Below the pieces are notes generated by a model. The model had not been told where the DNA came from and did not search any database. It worked only from the letters and a program-made list of their open reading frames with translations. From NCBI RefSeq assembly GCF_039523435.1, contig NZ_BAAAFH010000022.1:1-64000 (forward strand): a stretch of 64,000 nucleotides of DNA, written 5' to 3'. The position numbers and the translations under genes were made by a program. Source of the DNA: Wandonia haliotis (GTDB taxonomy: Bacteria; Bacteroidota; Bacteroidia; Flavobacteriales_D; Crocinitomicaceae). Shown here one piece after another: positions 9,357 to 16,896 of the stretch; positions within the stretch are counted from its first letter, which is position 1; every line of letters starts with the position of its first letter.

Positions 9357-9547
9357 AACATTCTGCGATCCTCGTTCATAACTACAGGTATTTTCACTTG
9401 TTTGGAGAGTCAATTGAGTACTATCCCGAAAATGGCAAACAGTTGATCACCGGATTTTTTCTGTTCTGAAAACATCAAAGTTCAGCATGATCCGGATTTT
9501 CTATTTGCATTATACTTACGACCTTTGTACCGGATGATACCTTTGAT

Positions 9548-10399
9548 ATGAAAACAGCAGAAGAATTAAATTACCAGCGAATTGCCGAGGCAATAGAGTT
9601 TATCCGGCAAAACTTCAAGACACAACCTTCATTGGATGAGATCGCTGCACATATCAACCTGAGTCCTTCCCATTTTCAACGACTGTTTACAGAGTGGGCA
9701 GGAACCAGTCCTAAGAAATTTTTGCAATACATCAGTGTTGCATACGCCAAGCAAATTCTCACTTCGGATCAGCAAATCAGCTTATTTGACACAGCCTTTG
9801 AAACCGGGTTATCCAGCACCAGTCGTCTTCATGACCTCTTTGTTAAAATTGAGGGAATGACACCTGCCGAGTACAAAAACGGAGGTAAGTCACTTACGAT
9901 CAACTATAGTTTCTTTATCAGTACGTTCGGCACGCTTATTATTGCTTCAACGACTAAAGGAATCTGTTATATGGCGTTTGAGGAAGATGAATCCAAAGCT
10001 CTTCGCGATCTTCAAAACAAATTTCCCTCAGCTCATTTCGTTCAGAAACAAGATGATTTTCAAAAAAATGCAGGATTGATATTTTCTACCAATGATAAAC
10101 AGCTACCGAAAATCAAGTTGCATCTTAAAGGGACTGATTTTCAACTCAAAGTTTGGGAAAGCCTGCTGACTATTCCTCAGGGGCAACTTGCTACGTATGG
10201 AACGATTGCCCGTCAGATTGGCAACCCGAATGCATCCCGGGCAGTAGGAACAGCCATCGGAAGTAATCCTGTCGCATTTCTCATTCCCTGTCATAGGGTC
10301 ATTCAATCAACAGGAGTATTTGGCGGGTATATGTGGGGCCCCACCCGAAAAGCAGCCATTATTGGTTGGGAACAGGCACAAAACGAAAAGAATCGGTAG
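9548..10399 (+). CDS. ada: Ada-like AraC regulator fused to O6-methylguanine-DNA methyltransferase
   Basis: A two-part protein of 283 residues. Residues 12-112 form an AraC-type double helix-turn-helix, and residues 120-283 an O6-methylguanine-DNA methyltransferase with the acceptor-Cys motif IPCHRVI (Cys near 248) and the arginine-finger-like ATYGTIARQIG. Together they match the E. coli Ada C-terminal half. The N-terminal Ada zinc domain, whose Cys takes methyl groups from phosphotriesters and switches Ada into an activator, is absent. It therefore must be switched another way or act mainly in repair. alkB begins 5 nt after its stop, which makes a repair operon. Confidence 0.9.
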   Translation: MKTAEELNYQRIAEAIEFIRQNFKTQPSLDEIAAHINLSPSHFQRLFTEWAGTSPKKFLQYISVAYAKQILTSDQQISLFDTAFETGLSSTSRLHDLFVKIEGMTPAEYKNGGKSLTINYSFFISTFGTLIIASTTKGICYMAFEEDESKALRDLQNKFPSAHFVQKQDDFQKNAGLIFSTNDKQLPKIKLHLKGTDFQLKVWESLLTIPQGQLATYGTIARQIGNPNASRAVGTAIGSNPVAFLIPCHRVIQSTGVFGGYMWGPTRKAAIIGWEQAQNEKNR

Positions 10400-10404
10400 A
10401 GAGT

Positions 10405-11013
10405 ATGGATTTATTCAGTTCAACACACAATGCATTGGAAAATCTGCTTCCTTTTGATGGAATCGTTCAATATCATGGTGTTATTTTTTCTTCCGAAAAA
10501 GCAGATTATTTTTTTCAGCGGTTACTGGAAACAATCGAGTGGAGACAGGATGAAGCAATCCTTTTCGGGAAAAGGATTATCACGAAAAGAAAAGTTGCCT
10601 GGTACGGAGATCAAACTTTTGAATATACCTATTCCAATACCACAAAAAAGGCTTTCCCCTGGACACCTGAACTACTAGTCCTGAAAAAGATTGTTGAAAG
10701 CGAAAGCGGAGAAACATACAATTCCTGTCTGTTAAATCTATATCACAACGGTGACGAAGGAATGGCCTGGCACAGCGATAGAGAAAAAGATCTGAAAAAG
10801 AACGGAGCTATTGGTTCGCTGAGTTTAGGTGCTGAACGAAAATTTGCGTTTAAACACAAGCGTTCCGGTGAGAAAAGAGAATTGAAACTCGAACATGGCA
10901 GCCTTCTTGTCATGACAGGAACCACACAATCCCACTGGTTACATCGTCTACCTCCCACTAAGAAGATAATAACTCCCCGCATTAATCTAACCTTCAGAAC
11001 AATTGTACAGTAA
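10405..11013 (+). CDS. alkB: AlkB-like 2-oxoglutarate/Fe(II) DNA dioxygenase
   Basis: An oxidative demethylase for alkylated DNA bases, 202 residues long. The iron triad is visible as WHSD (His123, Asp125) and WLHRLP (His180), and the 2-oxoglutarate arginine lies in the closing RINLTFR. The order and wording are closer to human ALKBH2 than to E. coli AlkB. A longer open frame from 10333 would overlap ada by 67 nt and add 24 unrelated residues, so the Met at 10405, 5 nt after the ada stop, was chosen. It is expected to be co-transcribed with ada. Confidence 0.9.
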   Translation: MDLFSSTHNALENLLPFDGIVQYHGVIFSSEKADYFFQRLLETIEWRQDEAILFGKRIITKRKVAWYGDQTFEYTYSNTTKKAFPWTPELLVLKKIVESESGETYNSCLLNLYHNGDEGMAWHSDREKDLKKNGAIGSLSLGAERKFAFKHKRSGEKRELKLEHGSLLVMTGTTQSHWLHRLPPTKKIITPRINLTFRTIVQ

Positions 11014-11031
11014 CTCCCCCCTTGTATCTGT

Positions 11032-11373
11032 TCATTGATTCTCCTTCTCCCGGAGCAATATTTCTCCCCAGTCATTCAGTTGCCAGAGAACCTCTACCAG
11101 CTTTTCTCCCAACGGGGTCAACGAATATTCTACACGTGGCGGCAATTCATTAAATGATTGTTTTGTCAGAATACCTGTCTCTTCCAATTCTTTTAACTGC
11201 TGGTTTAAGACACGTCGGTCCACTTTTGCAATTCCTCTCAGAAACTCGCTTGGTCGCTTCTCCCCTTCATTAATTCGCCAAACAATAGGAATTTTCCACT
11301 TTCCACTGATTGCTTTCACGGCAAACTCCAAAGGACAAATTTTTTCTTCTATAGTTCTTTCTCCTGTTTTCAT
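11032..11373 (-). CDS. HxlR-family transcriptional regulator
   Basis: A small winged-helix regulator of 113 residues. It shows the family opening CPLEFAVKAISGKWKIPI with the Cys often used as a redox or electrophile sensor, then LKELEETGIL and the wing LPPRVEYSLTPLG. It converges on alkB and diverges from the AlkC/AlkD-type gene, so it could repress the latter. A small palindrome TCCCATAGGGA at 11390-11400, 17 bp ahead of its start, may be an operator. Confidence 0.88.
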   Translation of the reverse strand: MKTGERTIEEKICPLEFAVKAISGKWKIPIVWRINEGEKRPSEFLRGIAKVDRRVLNQQLKELEETGILTKQSFNELPPRVEYSLTPLGEKLVEVLWQLNDWGEILLREKENQ

Positions 11374-11503
11374 AAAATTGACTTTTTTATCCCATAGGGA
11401 GAATTTTATGCGGTATTGCTATTCTGAATTTACTTTACCTACTTTGTAAAAATACAAAAGAATAGTAGTTATCGTTTTTCAGTGATAGCAATAACAAATC
11501 AGT

Positions 11504-12307
11504 ATGGGAGAAGTAAAAAGAAAAGGAGCACGAAGTATAAAGGACATTCCACACGAAATACTGGAACAGCTAAACAAGGGTGAAATCGAAACGGTCAATT
11601 TAGTAGAGTGGTTGGCTGTAGATCAAATACGTTTATTAGAAAACCTACTAAAGCAGCATGACCGAATGGATTACTTTCTGCCCATCCAATCCTCTGTTGA
11701 ACAGTTAAACAAACAAACAGTAACGACTGTAAATGAAGCCATCGGTGTGGGAATTTTTGAACAGATTCGACTCCATAATGATCCGGATTTTTTCACTAGT
11801 ATTTCCACCCACAAAGCCGACCTTGTCCGCTGTTGGGCGACCTATTCAATCGGGAAGAATCCTGAGTTAGACATCGGAGAGGTATTATCTCAGATACGTT
11901 TATTTGCAGCAGATACTCATTTTGGCGTGAGAGAAATAAGCTGGATGGCTGTCCGCGAACGGATTACTACGGAGCTGGAAAAAAGTATTGCTATTCTTAC
12001 AACATGGACATCGGCAGAAGACGAAAATCTACGGCGTTTTGCGACAGAATCCACACGTCCGAGGGGAGTCTGGTGTAAACACATTGAAAAGTTAAAAACC
12101 ACTCCCGAACTGGCCTTACCTCTTCTTGAACCGCTGCTAGCAGATTCTTCAAAATATGTCCGTAATAGTGTAGGAAACTGGCTCAATGATGCTAGTAAAA
12201 CCCGACCTGACTTCGTTATTCAATTGTGTCGAAAATGGGAGAAGGAAAATAACTCAACTGCCACAGCATATATTTTAAAAAAGGCACTTCGGACAATTCT
12301 GAAATAA
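11504..12307 (+). CDS. AlkC/AlkD-type DNA alkylation repair HEAT-repeat protein
   Basis: A protein of 267 residues resembling the AlkC branch of the HEAT-like DNA glycosylases, which remove N3- and N7-alkylated purines. Marks are WATYSIG, WMAVRERI, RRFATESTRPRG near residues 180-191, and the repeat KYVRNSVGNWLNDASK near 220-235, all typical of this family. It is soluble and has no signal peptide. Its place beside the Ada-like and AlkB genes supports the repair role. The exact glycosylase specificity cannot be read from sequence. The gene converges on a DUF3667 gene 18 nt away. Confidence 0.8.
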   Translation: MGEVKRKGARSIKDIPHEILEQLNKGEIETVNLVEWLAVDQIRLLENLLKQHDRMDYFLPIQSSVEQLNKQTVTTVNEAIGVGIFEQIRLHNDPDFFTSISTHKADLVRCWATYSIGKNPELDIGEVLSQIRLFAADTHFGVREISWMAVRERITTELEKSIAILTTWTSAEDENLRRFATESTRPRGVWCKHIEKLKTTPELALPLLEPLLADSSKYVRNSVGNWLNDASKTRPDFVIQLCRKWEKENNSTATAYILKKALRTILK

Positions 12308-12325
12308 AAGGTTTGTTGTCAAAAA

Positions 12326-12988
12326 CTAATTCCCTGTAAGGTAGGTCAGCAGGAATAAGAGCAGTAAAAGTACAATAGCATTCAGAACAATATAGAGCAT
12401 CCGTTTCCATACAGACATAGTAAAAGGACTGGAAATCCAGACTAAAATCAGTCCATAAAAAATAACAAGAAAAACCCCTTCTATTGTCTCATCCCCCCCC
12501 AATTTATTTAGTAGAATAGATATTGGCACAAACAACATCGACCAAAAACTCACCATATAAATGGTCAAAATGAGATGTTCACTAAAGTTCTTTTTGTACC
12601 GCAGATACGTTATAAAACCGGAAACCGCAAAAAGAAAAATATTAAAGCATAAGAAAGCAAAATGCGATGAAACGGTTCCTGTCACGTGAATTCCCAAAAA
12701 ATTGCGAGCAAATAAAAAGTGGATCAAAACAAAAACTGACGCAATCGTCAAATACCTTCCCGGGCTGTAATAAAAACCTCTGAATCCGTTCCAGTAATTT
12801 GAAACCAACATCCCCGGCTGTGTCAGGATAACAAAAATGTTTTTAAAGAAGGACTTTTCCAGAGAGAAAATGTTTCCTAAAAAGTCCTCCAGAACAGATA
12901 ATCCGGTACTTCTCTTTCCTTTGTTATACTGCCCGCATTCCGGACAATACTTTTCTGTTATTTCATGAGAACACACGGAACATTTCAT
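12326..12988 (-). CDS. DUF3667 membrane protein with zinc ribbon
   Basis: A 220-residue protein that begins with a zinc ribbon (two CxxC pairs, CSVC and CPEC, in residues 3-18) followed by the DUF3667 block (FLGNIFSLEKSFFKN and QPGMLVSNYWNGFRGFYYSP) and four to five transmembrane segments. The family is common in Bacteroidota and its role is unknown. A TAnnTTTG match on the minus strand (CAAACTTA on plus, 13023-13030) lies 35 nt upstream and could be its -7 box. Confidence 0.82.
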   Translation of the reverse strand: MKCSVCSHEITEKYCPECGQYNKGKRSTGLSVLEDFLGNIFSLEKSFFKNIFVILTQPGMLVSNYWNGFRGFYYSPGRYLTIASVFVLIHFLFARNFLGIHVTGTVSSHFAFLCFNIFLFAVSGFITYLRYKKNFSEHLILTIYMVSFWSMLFVPISILLNKLGGDETIEGVFLVIFYGLILVWISSPFTMSVWKRMLYIVLNAIVLLLLLFLLTYLTGN

Positions 12989-13127
12989 ACCAGTAGAGCT
13001 TTCTTTTTTTATCTAGTTGGAACAAACTTATAAAAAACGCTCAAAACACTCTCTATCCTCTTAACAGGTTTTTCCCGACCAACTGATAGATCCATTCAGG
13101 ATAATCAACAATTATTCTGACCATTAG

Positions 13128-13880
13128 CTAAACTGCTGTATAACCACCATCTATGAGAAAATAAGCTCCTGTGATAAAAGATGACTGATCTGTACTCAAA
13201 AACACAACCAATTCGGCGACTTCTTCAGGCTCCCCTAAACGCCCCATCGGATGCTTTTGTTTCAAAACTTCAATCACTTCCGGACTTAGATTCTTTTCAA
13301 TAAGCGGTGTATTGATATATCCCGGTCCCACTGCATTACACCGGATATTTTTAGCACCGTATTCTGCTCCAATATTTTTGGTCAGCCCCACTACTCCATG
13401 TTTGGTAGACGTATAAGCACTGGATTGCGGTGCGGCAACCATACCATGGATAGAAGCCATATTAACAATAACCCCTCCACCGTTTGCTTCCATCGCTTTC
13501 AACTGATATTTACACCCGTAAAAGACCCCATTCAGATTGATATCCTGAACCTGTTTCCAACTCTCCAGTGAATAATCTCCCGTCAGATTCAACTCTCCTC
13601 CAATCCCTGCATTATTACAGGCTACATCTAATCTCCCAAATTCCCGGACAGCAAAATTCACCAAAGCCTCATTATCCTCCGGTTTGGATGTGTCTGCTTT
13701 GAAAAAAGTAGCCTTTCCGTTTTCCTTCTTAATCAACTCTATGGTCTCATTTCCTCCTGTCTCATTAATGTCCGAGACTACCACATTCGCTCCCTGCCGG
13801 GCATAGGCAATCGCAACTGCTCTTCCGATACCGGAACCTGCTCCGGTTACGATTGCTACCTTGTTTTTCAACTTATCCAT
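13128..13880 (-). CDS. SDR-family NAD(P)-dependent oxidoreductase
   Basis: A classical short-chain dehydrogenase/reductase of 250 residues. The cofactor motif TGAGSGIG lies at 12-19, NNAG at 89-92, and the catalytic Ser143, Tyr156 and Lys160 are all present; the C-terminal ITGAYFLIDGGYTAV is typical. Asp37 after the second strand favours NAD over NADP. The substrate is unknown; glucose 1-dehydrogenase-like labels are often given to such proteins but cannot be supported from this sequence. Confidence 0.88.
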   Translation of the reverse strand: MDKLKNKVAIVTGAGSGIGRAVAIAYARQGANVVVSDINETGGNETIELIKKENGKATFFKADTSKPEDNEALVNFAVREFGRLDVACNNAGIGGELNLTGDYSLESWKQVQDINLNGVFYGCKYQLKAMEANGGGVIVNMASIHGMVAAPQSSAYTSTKHGVVGLTKNIGAEYGAKNIRCNAVGPGYINTPLIEKNLSPEVIEVLKQKHPMGRLGEPEEVAELVVFLSTDQSSFITGAYFLIDGGYTAV

Positions 13881-14045
13881 CTCACTATGATTTTTTGTTT
13901 CTATTCCGGTTTTCCGAGGGTCAACAGGTGGTTTTAATTTACCATTTACCCTACTCTTAAAGATACGCTTTTATTTCCGGATAGTAAAACCTTCGTCATC
14001 GAATACAGTAAGATAATTTTCACCTGTGAGAAAGTCACGAATTAA
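13881..14045. other. intergenic stretch without a recognised gene
   Basis: With the tRNA-derived repeat that follows, this makes 334 bases without a gene. I see no ORF, RNA or clear promoter in it. Immediately beyond it, 14046-14064 keeps the first codons of a lost GIY-YIG gene. Confidence 0.5.
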
Positions 14046-14160
14046 GTAAAACAAAGTACTTCATATAACATCAAGATAGGAATTTAAACGGATTTCAAGA
14101 CACAAAAAAACCTCCCAGAAAAATCTGAGAGGTTTACCTGGGTGGAAGATGGGTCTCGAA
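14046..14160 (-). repeat. downstream copy of a tRNA-His-derived direct repeat
   Basis: About 115 bp that match 14461-14574 with four substitutions and one extra A. On the minus strand it holds the tRNA-His 3' end (second half of the T arm and acceptor strand), the terminator hairpin (arms 14109-14119 and 14124-14134), a leader, and the start of a GIY-YIG ORF (ATG at 14064) that reads MKYFVLLNS and stops. It is thus a copy of everything from the tRNA tail to the first codons of the nuclease gene, with the nuclease body lost. Confidence 0.85.
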
Positions 14161-14227
14161 TCCCAGAAATTCCAGAATTTCTGAGGACTCTCGAAAAATA
14201 AGGAATTTCAAATTCTATTTTTCGGAG
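14161..14227. other. palindrome-rich insertion splitting a tRNA-like tail
   Basis: About 67 bp made of two inverted repeats: AGAAATT..AATTTCT (14165-14182) and CGAAAAATA (14192-14200) with TATTTTTCG (14216-14224). It separates CCCACGACCT (14228-14237, end of the nuclease ORF) from the rest of the tRNA-like 3' end (up to 14160); in the real tRNA these two pieces are joined. It contains the nuclease stop codon. Confidence 0.55.
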
Positions 14228-14478
14228 CCCACGACCTCTTGAATATACAACTTCATCCTTTTCTGACTCTTAAAATTCTTGATTCTCAACTCTAGTTTCA
14301 TTGCTTCGCTTCGGGTACTACACTCAATAAAACACATTAATTTCCAGGGAGCACCTCTTTTTGTGAATTTTTCATACCCCGAATTATGTCTACTTAATCG
14401 GTTCTTCAGGTTTTGAGTTTGCCCCGTATAAAATCTATCAATCTTTTCTGAATACAATATGTAAACAAAATACTTCAT
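14215..14478 (-). CDS. GIY-YIG (URI-type) nuclease
   Basis: A single-domain endonuclease of 87 residues. The GIY-YIG core reads YFVYILYS...FYTGQT with NLKNRLSRHNSG, and the Glu in EAMKLELRIK (near 64) fits the metal-binding position. The gene lies behind tRNA-His and between two copies of the tRNA 3' end with its terminator. Its last codons (EVVGSEK) are written in tRNA-like sequence, CCCACGACCT on the plus strand, as in the T arm. Family members of this size are common in Bacteroidota and often sit beside tRNA genes. Mobility at tRNA ends is inferred from the flanking repeats. Confidence 0.85.
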   Translation of the reverse strand: MKYFVYILYSEKIDRFYTGQTQNLKNRLSRHNSGYEKFTKRGAPWKLMCFIECSTRSEAMKLELRIKNFKSQKRMKLYIQEVVGSEK

Positions 14479-14554
14479 ATAGCATCAAGATAGGAATTTA
14501 AATAGATTTCAAGACACAAAAAAACCTCCCAGAAAAATCTGAGAGGTTTACCTG

Positions 14555-14574
<20 letters not shown>
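14461..14574 (-). repeat. upstream copy of the tRNA-His-derived direct repeat
   Basis: Partner of 14046-14160. It spans the 3' part of the intact tRNA-His gene, its terminator, the leader, and the first six codons of the GIY-YIG gene. The pair bounds a unit of about 415 bp containing the nuclease gene. Confidence 0.85.
14517..14548 (-). terminator. terminator of tRNA-His
   Basis: Arms 14523-14533 and 14538-14548 pair with one mismatch around a 4-nt loop. The A run at 14517-14524 gives a U tract on the minus strand. The same hairpin is repeated at 14109-14134. Confidence 0.8.
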
Positions 14575-14629
<55 letters not shown>

Positions 14630-14642
14630 ATTTTTGAGAGCG

Positions 14643-14677
14643 CAAATATAAGTAATTTCAACGAAATCGATTGCAAA
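14643..14677 (-). promoter_or_regulatory. promoter of tRNA-His
   Basis: On the minus strand, TTTG (14674-14677) and TATATTTG (14643-14650) are perfect -33 and -7 boxes with 23 bp between them. The predicted start is a few bases before the tRNA 5' end. Confidence 0.6.
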
Positions 14678-14723
14678 GATTTCATATTTTTTTTAACTTC
14701 ATAGCGAAATAAAAGATAAACAC

Positions 14724-15242
14724 ATGGAAATGAGTTGTAAAAATCAGCTAATCGACCAATTTAAACACCGGGTTTTTGATGAATCTTATCCCCGGATATT
14801 TAAATGCCTGGGAATGCTGAATGAGGAACAGATCTGGAATTCTCCTTCCGGAAATATTCCCTCTGTGGGCAATCTCATTATTCATTTGTGTGGAAATGCC
14901 AGGCAATGGATTCTTTCTGCTTTGGGAGACAAAGAAGATAACAGAGACCGGGAAAGTGAATTCATCATCCACCGCAATATAAAGAAATCCGATCTTCTGT
15001 TTTTAATGGAGAATCTGCGTATTAACCTCATCGAAACACTGGATCAGCTCGAAGAGGAAGATCTTCAAAAAATATATGTCATCCAGGAATTAAAAGAAAG
15101 TGGGTTTTCAGTAATTATTCACGTTATCGAGCACTTCTCGTACCACACAGGGCAGATAACAACACTAACGAAATTGCAAACCAATCAAAATACGGATTAT
15201 TACGGGGGAATTAATCTCAACAGTCTGAATAACCTAAACTAA
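14724..15242 (+). CDS. DinB-like (DUF1572) four-helix protein
   Basis: A protein of 172 residues resembling the DUF1572 branch of the DinB/YfiT metal-binding four-helix superfamily. The candidate metal ligands are His in HLCGNARQWI (near residue 50) and the HVIEHFSYHTGQI block near 133-145. Members include thiol transferases and damage-inducible proteins, but the function of this one is unknown. It is unrelated to DNA polymerase IV despite the name. Start choice between Met1 and Met3 is open. It converges on the DUF4442 gene, with the stops 5 nt apart. Confidence 0.75.
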   Translation: MEMSCKNQLIDQFKHRVFDESYPRIFKCLGMLNEEQIWNSPSGNIPSVGNLIIHLCGNARQWILSALGDKEDNRDRESEFIIHRNIKKSDLLFLMENLRINLIETLDQLEEEDLQKIYVIQELKESGFSVIIHVIEHFSYHTGQITTLTKLQTNQNTDYYGGINLNSLNNLN

Positions 15243-15250
15243 CAGGTTAT
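15229..15250. terminator. hairpin spanning two convergent stop codons
   Basis: ATAACCT (15229-15235) and AGGTTAT (15244-15250) pair around 8 nt and cover the stops of both the DinB-like and DUF4442 genes. There is no U tract, so the terminator role is uncertain. Confidence 0.35.
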
Positions 15251-15723
15251 CCGACAATTTTCACCGATAGCTCCATTTCTATCCGGGCTACTTTTTCGTT
15301 TTCTTTATCAAAAACATCAATCGGGATAATCAGATTTTGCCGTTCTTTTGTTTTTTCGGCAATTTCCATCATCTCCTCTATTTTTTTTCCGTGTGAACTT
15401 ACAAACAGTACATCTGTTTCAGCTCTCCTGAAAAACTGAGCACTGCAACTCTTAAAGGCTAAAGAAATCTTTTTATTCCTTTGCACCGAATACGCGTAGG
15501 CATGTAATCCTGCACAAGTATCTCCTCCCACCATCAAAGCACCGAAATAAATCGACCGGAGATGGTTACGCATCCTTCTTCTATTACGAATCCGAACTAC
15601 GGCAAACGTTTCATCAAACTGCAGTAATTTAGGGCGGCAATAAAATAACATTGGAATCTTGAAAAAACCCAGCATCCAAAGCTTCCGCTGCATTTCTTTA
15701 ACGGACGGAAATTTACTTTTCAT
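15247..15723 (-). CDS. DUF4442 hotdog-fold protein
   Basis: A protein of 158 residues matching DUF4442, a family with the thioesterase-like hotdog fold. Marks are RRRMRNHLRSIYFGALMVGGDTCAG (split here by eye as RMRNHLRSIYFGAL, then GGDTCAG) and the FKSCSAQFFRRAETDV strand pair. Activity is not established for the family. The gene overlaps the nitronate monooxygenase-like gene by 11 nt, so both are made from one message. Confidence 0.78.
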   Translation of the reverse strand: MKSKFPSVKEMQRKLWMLGFFKIPMLFYCRPKLLQFDETFAVVRIRNRRRMRNHLRSIYFGALMVGGDTCAGLHAYAYSVQRNKKISLAFKSCSAQFFRRAETDVLFVSSHGKKIEEMMEIAEKTKERQNLIIPIDVFDKENEKVARIEMELSVKIVG

Positions 15724-16681
15724 AAGGAACTCCGGCTTTTAATTCTATAATCACATCCTGTAACGGTCGAATAGCTTTTACATGTTCGATACTTGGTCCC
15801 GCACACCACAAGGTCTTATAAGTAGCGCTAAATGCAGCTTTTCTCAGTTTTTTCATTCCCCGCAAAAAAGTAAGTGCCTTAAACCATTTTTTTAGTCGTT
15901 TGTTCTTATTCAGAATTTTCTCTAACCAGTTTTGTTCTGTACCTATCTTCTCGACATAAGGGGTTTTAATCACAGTACAAGGTGTTCCAGACAACTTGGT
16001 TGTCATCACAATATCTTTAGCTCCATAGTCGACAATAGCCTGTTTGTACTCGTCTGAGACACCTGCTTCTTCTGTAGCGATAAAAACCGAACCGATTGAC
16101 AATCCGGAAGCACCCATTTTCATTATTTCTGTCACTCCATCCGGTGTGGAAACTCCTCCCGCACTAATCACCGGAGCTTTGCAGGCTTTCAATAATTCAG
16201 GAACTAATTTTGCTGCAGGAATTCCTCCCGCATGCCCGCCTGCATCTTTATTTACGGCTATAATCGCATCTGCTCCTAATTCATCTACCTTTTTCGCATA
16301 CTGTACGTCTGTCACATCACAAAAGACTTTTATTCCGTTTGCATGCGCGTGGTCAATGGTCTCTTTCGGAGAACCTAAGGATGTGATAAAAAATGCTATT
16401 TTCTCGTCACAACAAACTTCCAGTTGTTCTTTGTAGAGCAAATTGGACTTATTAACAATCAGATTTATTCCGAAAGGTTTATCCGTAGCCGTTTTGATAC
16501 GCCGGATTCCCTCCCGTAATTCGTCCACTGTTCTGTAATTCAATGCCGGAATAGCCGCAGTAGCACCTGCATTACACGCTGCAATAATCATGGCTTCATT
16601 CGACACCAAAAACATCGGCGCGACTATAATCGGCACTTCGATACCTAATAAATCACTTACCAAAGGTCTGTTTGTTTCCAT
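15713..16681 (-). CDS. nitronate monooxygenase-like FMN enzyme
   Basis: A TIM-barrel flavoprotein of 322 residues in the 2-nitropropane dioxygenase/nitronate monooxygenase family. APMF at 21-24, AGGHAGG at 147-153 with the likely catalytic His150, and GGVSTPDGV with GASGLSIGSVF near 190-200 (FMN phosphate site) are visible. Family members oxidise propionate 3-nitronate, but related proteins act as enoyl reductases, so the substrate is unsettled. It is the first gene of a pair with the DUF4442 gene. Confidence 0.85.
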   Translation of the reverse strand: METNRPLVSDLLGIEVPIIVAPMFLVSNEAMIIAACNAGATAAIPALNYRTVDELREGIRRIKTATDKPFGINLIVNKSNLLYKEQLEVCCDEKIAFFITSLGSPKETIDHAHANGIKVFCDVTDVQYAKKVDELGADAIIAVNKDAGGHAGGIPAAKLVPELLKACKAPVISAGGVSTPDGVTEIMKMGASGLSIGSVFIATEEAGVSDEYKQAIVDYGAKDIVMTTKLSGTPCTVIKTPYVEKIGTEQNWLEKILNKNKRLKKWFKALTFLRGMKKLRKAAFSATYKTLWCAGPSIEHVKAIRPLQDVIIELKAGVPYEK

Positions 16682-16896
16682 TCCCTAAATATATAACTTT
16701 TATGCGCACATAGCATTTATTCAACATTAAAAATGTAATACAAACAATAGATAAGTTGAAATTACAAACTGGCTAACAATGCTTTACTATTTCTTTCTTG
16801 ATTCTCAAAATAACCAACATCATTTTTGCATCTTGATATTATCCACTTCAAACTGTTATCAATCACTTTTTTGATAAATGATTTTTTTTGAATACT

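Noticed and set aside
9538..9545. TACCTTTG as the -7 box of the Ada-like gene
   Set aside because: It ends 2 nt before the start codon; transcription would begin inside the coding sequence, and no matching -33 box is present.
14135..14160. A second tRNA-His gene
   Set aside because: Only the second half of the T arm and the acceptor strand are present; the D and anticodon arms are missing, so it is a fragment.
14724..15242. Link of the DinB-like four-helix protein to translesion DNA polymerase
   Set aside because: The names coincide, but the families are unrelated; this is a DUF1572-type protein.
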